This document shows positions 1 to 8,140 of a stretch of 20,000 nucleotides of DNA, in pieces. The stretch comes from Prorocentrum cordatum (taxonomy: Eukaryota > Sar > Dinophyceae > Prorocentrales > Prorocentraceae). The notes under the pieces are model-generated. The model was not told the origin of the DNA. It worked only from the letters and a program-made list of their open reading frames with translations, and searched no databases. The stretch is from the NCBI GenBank assembly GCA_963575745.1, contig CAUYUJ010020761.1, positions 22,501 through 42,500 on the forward strand, in the 5' to 3' direction. Positions within the stretch are counted from its first letter, which is position 1, and the number at the start of each line of letters is the position of its first letter. The position numbers were made by a program, and so were the translations under genes.

Positions 1-821
1 TCAGCATCAGCATAATCATCATCATGAGCAGCATCATCATCAATATCATCAACATCAGCATCATCATCGTCATGATCTCTCACCTGCATCATCCGCATCA
101 GCATCAGCAGCATCGATTATCAGTATCATCTTAATCGTCATCGTCCTTGAAATCATCTTCATCGCCATCATCATCATCATCCTCATCCTCATCCTCATCA
201 TCATCATCATCATCATCAGCAGCAACAGCATCATCATCAACATCAGCAGCATCATCATCATCAGCATCACCGTCAGCATCCTCATCATCATTGGCATCAT
301 CATCACTGTCATCATCAGCAGCAGCATCATCAGCATCATCAGCATTACCATCGGCATCATCATCAACATCAGCAGCATCATCATTATCATCATCGTCACC
401 AACACCACCACCACCACCATCATCATCATCATCGTCATCATCAGCATCATTGTCAGCATTATCATCAGCAGCATCATAATCAGAATCGTCATCATCATGA
501 TCAGCAATGTCATCATCATCATCATCATCATCATCCTCATCAGCATCAGCATCATCATCGTCGTCGTCAGTATCACCATCATCATCAGCAGCACCATCAT
601 CATCAGCAGCAGCAGCATCCGCATCATCATCAGCAGCAGCATCATCATCAACAGCATCAGCATCGTCATCCGCATCATCCGCGTCATCATCATCGGCATC
701 AGCATAAGCATCATTATCACCATCATCGTCATCATCATCATCGTCATCATCATCAGCATCATTGTCAGCATCATCATCAGCAGCATCATAATCGGAATCG
801 TCATCATCATGATCAGCAATG

Positions 822-882
<61 letters not shown>

Positions 883-915
883 TATCATCAGCATCAGCAT
901 CCGCATCATCCGCAT
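1..915. repeat. (CAT)n imperfect microsatellite
   Basis: Almost every triplet is CAT, CAG, CGT or a one-base variant. The tract is about 0.9 kb, long for a microsatellite. Inside it, the block at 442-537 recurs nearly unchanged at 754-849 (offset 312 bases), including rare interruptions such as ATTGTCAGCA and GATCAGCAATGTC. The tract therefore grew by copying large blocks as well as by triplet slippage. Several frames stay open (poly-Asp, poly-Ser, poly-Met), but that follows from the repeat and is not evidence of a gene. Confidence 0.95.
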
Positions 916-1047
916 CATCATCCCTTCTCCTCCTCCTCCTCCTCCTCCTCCTTCTCCTCCTCCTCCTCCTTCTACCCCTGCTCCTGCATCCTCCTCCTCC
1001 TCCTCCACATCGTCCTCCTCCTCCTCCTCCTCCTCCTCCTCCTCCTC

Positions 1048-1082
<35 letters not shown>

Positions 1083-1190
1083 TCCTCCTCCTCCTCCTCC
1101 TCCTCCTCCTCCTCCTCCTCTTCCTCCTCCTCCTCCTCCTCCTCCTGCTCCTTCTCCTCCTCCTCCTCCTCCTCCTTCCCCTCCATCCCC
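916..1190. repeat. (CCT)n tract with a C12 run
   Basis: A pyrimidine tract of CCT triplets follows the CAT tract directly, with a 12-base C run at 1071-1082. Occasional CTTCTCC or CCCCTGC variants interrupt it. No gene is supported here. Confidence 0.95.
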
Positions 1191-1329
1191 TTTCCTTATG
1201 AATATCTTCTCCCAATCGCATCCCGAGGCCAGTTGGAAGGGCTGGCCGGGCGTTTCGCGTGAGACCTCCTTACCAAGTATAATCATGGAGCTTAACCACA
1301 GGCAACAATGTCACCGATGGATGGCGGAC

Positions 1330-1645
1330 CGTTTTCAAAAGGTGGCAAAATGAAACTCTCGCCTCAGCGTCGCGCATATCCGTCTTAAAACATGCAGCTG
1401 TTCCAAAGATGCGGGCGCGACATGTTCAAAATGTGGCTCTCGTCTTGGCGCCGCGCATATACGTATGTAAAGGTTGTAGCATTTTCACTGGTGGAGGGTG
1501 GGCCGTTGTCAAAATGTGGCTCCCGCCTTAGCGTCGCGCGCGTTCGTCTTAACTGTTTGCAGCAGCCTCAATGCTTGACGGCGGCTATTGTTCAAAATGT
1601 AGCTCTTCTCTCTCCTCTTAGCACCGCGCACACCCGCCGCAAAAG
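1330..1645. repeat. Decayed tandem repeat, four units of ~82-93 bases
   Basis: Four related blocks begin near 1330, 1423, 1505 and 1589. Each has a core like TTCAAAATGTGGCTCTCG followed by a GCGCCGCGCATA-like segment. Spacing is 93, 82 and 84 bases. The units differ at many positions and reading frames are not kept, so this is an old noncoding repeat. I do not recognise the family. Confidence 0.6.
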
Positions 1646-1679
1646 CTTGCAACTGTTTCAAGGGCTCGCATGAAATAAA

Positions 1680-1850
1680 TCCCAGGAATGGTGTTCTGGC
1701 ACGATTCAGGATTGCCGGGACGCGACAGTGCAATGGATTCGGGGTGTTCAAGTCCCAGGAATGGTGTCCTGACACGGTTAAGGACTGTCAGGACGCAACA
1801 GTCTCGTGGCCTCGTGGCGCTGAACTCTTCTTCCATGGAACGCAGCCCCG
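1680..1850 (-). repeat. Dispersed ~73-bp repeat family, two tandem units
   Basis: TCCCAGGAATGGTGT occurs at 1680 and again at 1753, a spacing of 73 bases, and most of the 73-base unit is recognisably duplicated. On the minus strand the unit reads as CACCATTCCTGGGACTTGAA followed by CACCCCGAATC and GCAATCCTGAATCGTG segments. The same unit occurs at 6206-6340 on the plus strand and in a diverged form near 2160-2215. A 73-base period shifts frame at every unit, so it is not a protein repeat. Confidence 0.75.
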
Positions 1851-2159
1851 AAGGCCAGCACAGCGAAAAGATTTGCACTGTCACTGTACATTGCCCCCCC
1901 CACGCGCACGACAGCGCTAAGCAAGCCTGATGCCCGCGGTTCCTGTCGAAGCGCGCCGTCGAGGGTGTGCGCAACAGAAGGGAAGCGCAAAGCGGAGGAG
2001 GACGCAGGCGGGAAAAAAAGACAACGGCATTGTGGACGGAAGCCACATGGCCATGAATAGAACCCACACGACAGCAGCCAGAAGGAGAAGGAGGAGGAGG
2101 AAAGAGGAGGAGAAACGAAAGGTAGAAAGAATCGAATTACCTTTAAAACCGCATCACCC

Positions 2160-2337
2160 TGATATTCGCGGCGCTGAACTCCCAAAAATCGTGCTTTGGC
2201 ACTGTTGAAGATTCTCAGACGGTTGTCTTCCAATGGAGTTCCCAGGATGAGAACAAGTTCTTGAGGGGCCCTACGAAGAGAGGATTCCGAGGGAGGGACT
2301 ATAGCAACATCGTTAACGCGTCTTGGGTTTACACTGG
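2160..2337 (-). repeat. Dispersed repeat, inverted copy of 6078-6250
   Basis: Read on the minus strand from 2337, this runs CCAGTGTAAACCCAAGACGC, then GGGCCCCTCAAGAA, then AAGACAACCGTCTGAGAATC, then a GCCAAAGCA..GGGAGTTCA block. The same blocks occur in the same order and at nearly the same distances on the plus strand from 6078. Both copies directly follow a GGA tract in their own orientation. Similar short peptides can be read in both copies, but no start, stop or domain makes this a convincing gene. Confidence 0.8.
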
Positions 2338-2460
2338 TCCTCCTCCTCCTCCTCCTCCTCAACATCCTCAACCTCATTCTCCTGCCCATCCTCCTCCTCC
2401 TCCTCCTCACCTCATCCTCCTTTTCCTCCTCGACCTCATCCTCCTCCTGCTCCTCCTCAT
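2338..2460. repeat. (CCT)n tract
   Basis: CCT triplets with short interruptions (AACATCCTCAACCTCATTC and similar). It abuts the 2160-2337 repeat copy and may be part of the same dispersed unit, because the plus-strand copy at 6078 also has a GGA tract at the same end. Confidence 0.9.
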
Positions 2461-2595
2461 CATCCATCCACGCTCCTGCTGCTCCCGCTGCTGGCACGGT
2501 GGGAGGGGTGCCGACAAGGCCCCAGAGGTGGGCTGCGGCACGCCCAGCCTGGCCTCGAAGGGCCACGGCGAGACCTCGGGCTGGAGACGATGCCG

Positions 2596-2812
2596 AAGAC
2601 GACAACGGCTACGACGACGACGACGACGACGACGACCTCGATAATCACGACGACCACCACGATAGTTGCAATGACGATGACAGCAGATGACCACGACGCC
2701 TCAGACGACGACGACGACGAAGACGACGACGACGACGACGACAACCATTATTATGACGACGATATTTAACGACGATGACGACGATGACGACGACGACGAC
2801 GACGACCACGAG
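2596..2812. repeat. (GAC/ACG)n imperfect microsatellite
   Basis: Runs of GACGAC are interrupted by GATAATCACGACGACCACC, ATTATTATG and similar segments. It is the only clear GAC-type tract in the window. Poly-Asp and poly-Thr frames arise from the repeat alone. Confidence 0.9.
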
Positions 2813-3420
2813 AAATTCTGGAGCAGGCTGCAGCACGCCCCGCCCGCGCCTCGGAGGGTCGCGGTGAGGCTCCTGGCGGGCTCGGGCTCGGGCTCGGGCC
2901 GAAAGCGGGCCTCCGAATGTGCAGAGGCGCCCCGGGCGAGGGACAGAGACGTGGAGACGACCGATGGCTGCAGGGACGCGGGTGGAGAGGCGGGGAGTCT
3001 AGGTAAGCCAGTGTGAAGGGGGAGATGTAGGGAGCCAGGAGCCTCGACGGCGCATCGGCAGGGAAGATGCCGTGCAGATGTACACTGGCAAAGTGGTGAG
3101 AAGCATCGATCGGCTGGGATTCTCTGCCGCCAGTGCTGCTTTGATACCGCTGGAGGTCAAGCAGAAAAGCGATGATACATCTGAGGCAGAGCGATGAGAT
3201 GGGGAAGGACACATCACGGCGGAGCGATCGAAGCAACAGTTCTGCCGCTGGGGGAGATGTTGGAGTGGGCGTTCGAAGAGGCTCAGTGGCGACGGCGACG
3301 CCGACGGGCAGGCCTGCAACCCAGTTTTTGAATCATCGCCCAGGGCGCTGCTGCGTGACGGGCCCCCCGGGCCTGTCCTAATCGCCTTCCTACAGCCAAG
3401 AGGCTACGGTCGGGAATTTT
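2813..3420. other. No gene recognised
   Basis: GC-rich unique sequence. I checked frames on both strands and saw no known domain, tRNA-like fold or long repeat. A short GGGCTC triplication lies at 2880-2898. Confidence 0.5.
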
Positions 3421-3425
3421 TGCTC

Positions 3426-3600
3426 AGCGTGTCGTTGCGGCGGCCCCGACGACACGCTATGCCCTGCCATCGTATAGCGTGTCGCTTCTCACCGCGGGGC
3501 GGGAGGCGGGGAGCGGCTCGGGAGGTTGACGCTTGGGGACTGGGAGGCGAGTAGCGTGTCGCGCCGAAGCGTGGTGGGCCAGGACCGGAGGAGCGACACG
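3426..3600. repeat. AGCGTGTCG motif cluster with hairpin
   Basis: AGCGTGTCG or its reverse core CGACACGC occurs at about 3426, 3450, 3475, 3552 and 3592. Two of these form a perfect inverted repeat: CGACACGCTAT at 3450-3460 and ATAGCGTGTCG at 3474-3484, with a 13-base loop. The function is unknown. It could be a small foldback or a protein-binding cluster. Confidence 0.65.
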
Positions 3601-3640
3601 CGAACCAAAAGTTCCCGACCGTACCATGAGGAACCATACT

Positions 3641-3898
3641 ACCCTCGTCAAAATTAACCTCAAAAATGGCGACCACGCCACTGCGATGTCGGCGCGCTCT
3701 TCAATGTCGATAAACGCCCCTCCAATGTCGAAGCCAAGGCAAAGTGGTCTGACCGGGAACGACTCGGAAGTTCGATGATGACCGACATTGGAGGGGCGGC
3801 GCATACAAGTACCTCGCAGTCACCGCAACTCTGACCAGTATCTCCCCACAAACAGTTCAGCCACGTAAGACATTGTTGAAGTTAATTTGGACGAGGGC
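3641..3898. repeat. Foldback-like inverted repeat with two arm pairs
   Basis: The inner arms are perfect: CGCCCCTCCAATGTCG at 3715-3730 and its complement at 3783-3798. The outer arms, 3641-3660 and 3878-3897, match at 18 of 20 positions when one is reversed (CCCTCGTCAAAATTAACCTC). The outer-to-inner spacing is roughly 54 bases on the left and 79 on the right. The arrangement resembles a decayed foldback or MITE-like element. No target-site duplication was identified. Confidence 0.6.
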
Positions 3899-4194
3899 TG
3901 TAGAAAGGGACGAAGCCCATAGTTGGCCCCAAAGGCAGCTGGGTGCACGAGGAGCGCTGGAGGAGCCACCATGGAAGGGCCGAAAGGAACCGCGAGCCCC
4001 CGCCGAACCCGAGCTGCTCCTCTCTCCAGCGCCTGGACTGCACGCCGGCCGAGGGCCTGCCACAGGGCAGCACGGCCCCGGAGAAGCAAAGACCTCCAGC
4101 CTGGAGGCCGGACCTCCACTCTGAGTATCGTTTAACCGATCCCCATCCCCAGCGGCGTGGCCTGGGCCCCACTGGCCGATTTACCCCCCTAGAT
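3899..4194. other. No gene recognised
   Basis: Unique GC-rich sequence between the inverted repeat and the next pyrimidine tract. Frames are open on both strands, but none shows a recognisable domain. Confidence 0.45.
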
Positions 4195-4450
4195 CCTCCT
4201 CCCTCCTCCCTCCTCCCTCATCCCTCCTCCCTCCTCCCTCCTCGCCCCTCCCTCCTTCCCCCTCCCTCCTCCTCCCTCCTCCCTCCTCCTCCTCCCTCCT
4301 CCCTCCTCCCCCTCCCTCCTCCCCCCCCCCTCCTCCTCGCCCCTCCCTCCCCCCCCCCCTCCCTCCTCCTCCTTCCGCCGCCCTCCTCCCCTCCCTCCTC
4401 CCTCCTCCCTCCTCCCTCCTCCTGCCCCCGTCGTCATCCCACGGTCCCCT
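4195..4450. repeat. (CCT)n / (TCCC)n pyrimidine tract
   Basis: CCT and CCCTCCT units are mixed with several C-runs, including C10 near 4321-4330 and C9-10 near 4350. It is strongly strand-asymmetric, with almost no purines on the plus strand. Confidence 0.9.
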
Positions 4451-4826
4451 CCTCCTACCTCCCCCCTCCGGCGCCTGCGCCGTCGCGCGCGCGCCCCGCG
4501 GGGGGCACCCTTTCCGCGGAGAAATCTGCGCCCACCGGCCATCAAGAGCGCTGGGGCGACTCGCTGAACGGGCCAGACCTCCGCTGCCTCGCGGGCCCTT
4601 CTCGAGCCGGCACGGCCCCCACCCAGAGGATCAAAACCCCAAGATCCGAGCGCCGCAGTCTTTGTCGCGCCGGGCGTTGCTGCCGGGCGTCGGGCCCCAG
4701 GGCCATCACAGATCGATCCCGCTTGACAAATTCCGCGGGAAGACGGGGCCTAGAGTTCTGGTGTTGCTTTTGTCGCGACTTTGCATTTTTGTCGCAACGT
4801 CGGATCTCAGGGAACTGACGGGGCGG
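4451..4826. other. No gene recognised
   Basis: Very GC-rich unique sequence with a short CG-alternating stretch near 4484-4500. No domain or RNA gene was identified. Confidence 0.45.
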
Positions 4827-4930
4827 GCCTTCTCAGAAGGCTCGGAGCCCCTAAGCCTTCTCCGAAGCCACAGACGGCTTCTCAGAAGGCCAGAGAGCTT
4901 CTGAGAAGCTCCGCCGCCTTCTGAGAAGGC
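4827..4930. repeat. Cluster of five small palindromes
   Basis: Near-perfect palindromes with a CTTCT(C/G)AGAAG core lie at 4827-4841 (GCCTTCTCAGAAGGC), 4855-4869 (imperfect), 4877-4890, 4895-4911 (GAGCTTCTGAGAAGCTC, perfect around one central base) and 4916-4930. Centre spacing is 28, 21, 20 and 20 bases. Each could form a short hairpin in DNA or RNA. I do not recognise the family. Confidence 0.85.
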
Positions 4931-5505
4931 CTACGCCCTCTCAATTCCATCTCGGCGCGCCGCCGAACGTGGGAGAAAGCAAACTTTGACAGCAAAGGGA
5001 AAGACTTCCAGAATGGAGGTCGACCGTCAACTTTGAAGGTTTTTGATCCTCTGGTCAGGCCTCGCGCGCGACCCCCTTCGCAAGGCCGGTTTTCATCCCG
5101 AGCCGCTTTTGTTGATGGCCCTTCAGACGGCCTCCGGACGCCGAAATTCATGGAGCATCTCCGACCCGATCCATTCCATCCGCCAGAAGTTGGAACAAAA
5201 AGGGCTCAAAGTCCGTCCCTGGACCCTACGCGCGATCGGAGCTGGGCAGTTTTCGAGACGCGTCTGGACGTGGCGAAGAGGAGGGCCCCCGAAGACCAAA
5301 GAACGAGGAACGAGGCTCCGAAGGCTGTCCGTCTCGAGCTCTCCGAGTCGCCAGAGGTCTGGGTGTGGGGCTGCGAAAGGAGGCCCCTGCGCGTTCAAAG
5401 TCGAAAACTTCGCCGGTCAATCCTGGCGCTGTCCCAGCAGAACAGGTGCCAGCCGGAGAAACAAATATATTATTGGGGAGGAGGACACGACCAGACAAGA
5501 CCTTC
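4931..5505. other. No gene recognised
   Basis: Unique sequence with long open frames on both strands but no known motif. AACTTTGA-type words recur near 4980 and 5028. AAATATATTATT near 5462 is an AT-rich island. Confidence 0.45.
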
Positions 5506-5752
5506 TCCTCCTCGCTCCTTCTTCTTCTCCTCCTCCTCCTCCTCCTCCTCCTCCTCCTCCTCCTCCTCCTCCTCCTCCTTCCTCTTCCTCCTCCTCCGCC
5601 GCAGCCCCGTCCTCCTCTGCTGTCATCCACATTCTTCTTCTCCTCCTCCTCCTCCTCCTCCTCCTCCTCCTCCTCCTCCTCCTCCTCCTCCTCCTCCCCC
5701 TGCTCCTGCTCCTGCTCCTGATCCTCCTGCTCCTGCTCCTGCTGCTCCTCTT
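5506..5752. repeat. (CCT)n tract
   Basis: Two long CCT runs (5528-5580 and 5640-5700) are separated by 5581-5635, and the tract ends in CTCCTG hexamers. It is the last tract with CCT on the plus strand. Every later tract in the window has GGA on the plus strand. Confidence 0.95.
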
Positions 5753-6008
5753 CCCCTCCGATCGTAAGCATGCACAGGCAAAAGCGAAGGCATGCTTGGC
5801 AGGGGGTCTGGGAATCTGAAACCAGTAAGGGCCGTGACGCAACTCTCGGCCCACGGGTCGAACAGGGGGTCCAACCGTGTCAGAGATTTCCAAGGGCACT
5901 TTGCCGAGAGACCCCGAAATGGTCGTTCTCGTTCGTTCATCCTGTCACAGTATGCAGCACGCTGTTACTTCACAAGCTTTTTCCCCTCCCTGGACGTCCC
6001 TGGGCGGA

Positions 6009-6077
6009 CCCAGGAGGAGGAGGAACGAAGAGGAAGATAAGGAGGCGGAGGAGGAGGAACAGGAGGAGGAGGAGAAC
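6009..6077. repeat. (GGA)n tract
   Basis: AGGAGGAGG with AGGAAGATAAGG interruptions. It abuts the dispersed repeat that begins at 6078, mirroring the arrangement at 2338. Confidence 0.85.
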
Positions 6078-6340
6078 CAGTGAAACCCAAGACGCATCAA
6101 CGACGTTGCAACACATCCTTCTCCAAGTTCCCTCTTCATGGGCCCCTGCAAGAATATATTTCCATTGCGGGAAGTGCCCCATTGAAAGACAACCGTCTGA
6201 GAATCTCTGATGTTGCCAAAGCATCATTCCAGGGACTTCAACACCACGAGTCGACGGGATTGCTGCTTCATGACAATCCGAAACCGTGGCAAAACCCAAA
6301 GGACTTCAACACAACGAATCCTCTAAACCGTTATACATTT
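6078..6340 (+). repeat. Dispersed repeat, plus-strand copy with ~73-bp units
   Basis: 6078-6250 matches the reverse complement of 2165-2337 block by block. Two units of the ~73-bp family follow: GGACTTCAACAC occurs at 6233 and 6301, a spacing of 68 explained by a short deletion in the GCATCATTCCA segment. The same unit at 1680-1850 shows that the family has at least three loci in this window. It may be the body of a nonautonomous retroposon. No poly-A tail or target duplication was seen. Confidence 0.75.
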
Positions 6341-6456
6341 TGAAACGAAAGACAGTGCGCGGGGCTAATCGTAATCTCAGGCGAAATACCCAGCCCGCCC
6401 TGATTACCAACACATCTGGGGGTGCGAAAGGGAAAGCCTTGCAGAAGGAAATATAT

Positions 6457-6758
6457 TGCAGGAGGAGGAGGGAAAGAAGGATCAGGAGGACGATGAGGGT
6501 GGAGGCTGGAGGAAGGAGGAGGAGAAAGGTGGTAGGAGGAGGAGGAGGAGGAGGAGGAGGAGGCGGAAGAGGGTGGAGGAAGGAGGAGGAGGAGGAGGAG
6601 GAGGAGGAGGAGGAGGAGGAGGAGGAGGAGGAGGAGGAGGAGGAGGAGGAGGAGGAGGGGGGGCAAGAGCAAGAGGAGCAGGCGGAAGAGAAGGAGGAGG
6701 AGGAGGAGGAGGAGGAGAAGAAAGAGCAGGAGGAGCAGACGGAAGAGAAGGAGAGGAG
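6457..6758. repeat. (GGA)n tract
   Basis: About 300 bases of GGA/GAG triplets, with a G-run at 6657-6662 and AGGAGCAGACGGAAGAG-type interruptions. Poly-Glu and poly-Gly frames come from the repeat. Confidence 0.95.
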
Positions 6759-7088
6759 GTGATGAGATGAGGCAGCGGCCTGAAGCCAGCTCGGGAGGCC
6801 TAGTCAAGCCCCGAATCGGAGGCCTCCAACGCAGAGGCCTCATCAAAATGCTCGGCGTCCGCAGCACGCTCGAGGAGGCTCGCACCCAAGGCGGCAGTGT
6901 CTCCTCCTCCAGATCGAACGCCTTTAGCACGGCGGCTCAGAACCCCAAGCCCTCAAGAGAGCCCACGCCTCGCAGTCCAGCTCCACCCCCCGCCGCCGCG
7001 TCCTGAGTCGCCGCGCAAGGGGTGGCCCCAGAGGGCCCGAAAATGAAGCCAGCGGTGCCCACACGTCCTCGGGCACCCCCACGAAGGG
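6759..7088. other. No gene recognised
   Basis: Unique sequence. GAGGCCT recurs three times between 6795 and 6842. No domain was identified on either strand. Confidence 0.45.
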
Positions 7089-7340
7089 GGTCGATGCGGA
7101 GGTCACTCCCGCCTGCTTTGTGCGAGGGCCAGCGACCGCCCTGGATGCGGCTCGGCTGCCCGCTCAGGCCCGCGGACGCGTGCTGACAGAGGCATGGCGG
7201 AAGGAGGGCCCGAGTGGGCGTGTAGCCAGAAAAGAAAACCCAACAGGCGCAGCAAAAACACAGAGGCAGCCCGTCCTCATTGCCAGAAAGGGCCGTGCCA
7301 CGCGCAAACGGCAACGGGTGGCCGTTGAAGCTGTAGCCGA
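7089..7340 (-). pseudogene. Possible C-terminal tail of the retroelement (decayed)
   Basis: On the minus strand, just downstream of the RNase H-like domain and in a different frame, a stretch reads GHPLPFARG, then LPLCFCCACWVF, then ALLPPC. Tails of dinoflagellate LINE-type polyproteins, as I remember them, often carry a Cys-x2-Cys-Gly-Ala motif followed by a Leu-rich segment and another Cys. The order and position fit that tail, but the match is loose and the frame differs from the RNase H frame. This is an inference from position plus weak motif likeness. An unrelated open frame is a real alternative. Confidence 0.3.
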
Positions 7341-7561
7341 CATCCCGAAACTGCTCCCAGCCTTCGGCGGGGTCCTGCGAGGAGGCCACGGCGGCGAGCG
7401 GGGGAAAGGGGGGGGGCGGTGGGGCCTCCACCGCCTGCGCGGAGGCTTCAGTGCTGGCCCTCATACGACCCCATCAGACCAGCATGATCACGACTCGCCA
7501 GGCCATCACCCACCAGAACGTGCAGCTCCGCACTCCACCTCCCCGCCTCTGGCCGGCTCAT

Positions 7562-8140
7562 TCAGGCCTCGCCGCAGGTGGCTGTCCTCAATCGCCACGC
7601 TATGACAAGAGGCCCACTGCCAATCCTTTCCCAAAGGGTTGAGCGGTCACTTAGAACAACGTGCATCTTACAATGGGCCTTAGTCTTGTGAGCCGCGAAA
7701 TGCCCAAGATCGAAATTCGCCCAGCACGGAAACCATGCGCGGGCCCGCGGGTTACCCGAGCCAGTGCCAGCCCCGGGGCCAGCCCACAGAGTCGAGACGG
7801 TGCCCTTGCAATCAATGAACAGATCGAAGGGTGGCATGGCAAGTTGACACAACACGCTGACAGCGAAATCTCCCGCATCTCTCGAGCTTTGGGAGGGCGC
7901 CGCCTCTAACGGAACTGCGCTGCACGACACCGGCAGCACATAACCGAAACGGTCACACATCACGACGGACCAACTCGCGCTGGAAAGTGGCGCCCCAAGG
8001 ACAAACTTATCCTGGCGAAGGGCCCAACCATATGCAATTGTGAGCACCGCAAGGCAAGTGGGACGACGGAGGGGGAGCTCCAAATGGGGCCACGTGATGT
8101 GTGAGAGTATGCCGGCATGGGCGGGGGTGTACGTGGACAC
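7562..8140 (-). pseudogene. Retroelement RNase H-like domain (relic)
   Basis: An open minus-strand frame of 192 codons. From about residue 57 it reads like the RNase H domain of LINE-type elements: WSVVMCDRFG (first acidic residue), VSCSAVPLEAAPSQSSRDAGDFAV, then FIDCKGTV (third acidic residue), HKTKAH, and a Trp-Glu-Arg segment near the end. RNase H uses a D-E-D-D set to cut RNA in RNA/DNA hybrids. Here the usual Glu of a RDAED-type motif is Gly (residue 90), and the final GNxxAD-like motif is lost (GSGPLVIA). No reverse transcriptase lies upstream; the frame runs straight into the 77-bp array. It is therefore best read as an inactive fragment. It is unusual that 192 codons remain open. Confidence 0.6.

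Noticed and set aside
70-1221. Long poly-Asp/Glu/Gly, poly-Ser and poly-Met reading frames
   Set aside because: They are direct products of CAT and CCT triplets, open in several frames on both strands, with no flanking non-repeat protein sequence.
4827-4930. Bacterial-type transcription terminators
   Set aside because: No T-runs follow the hairpins, and the surrounding sequence is eukaryotic in character.
5033-5500. Protein gene on the plus strand at 5.0-5.5 kb
   Set aside because: The frame is open but runs into a CCT tract, other frames are equally open, and no motif or plausible composition supports it.
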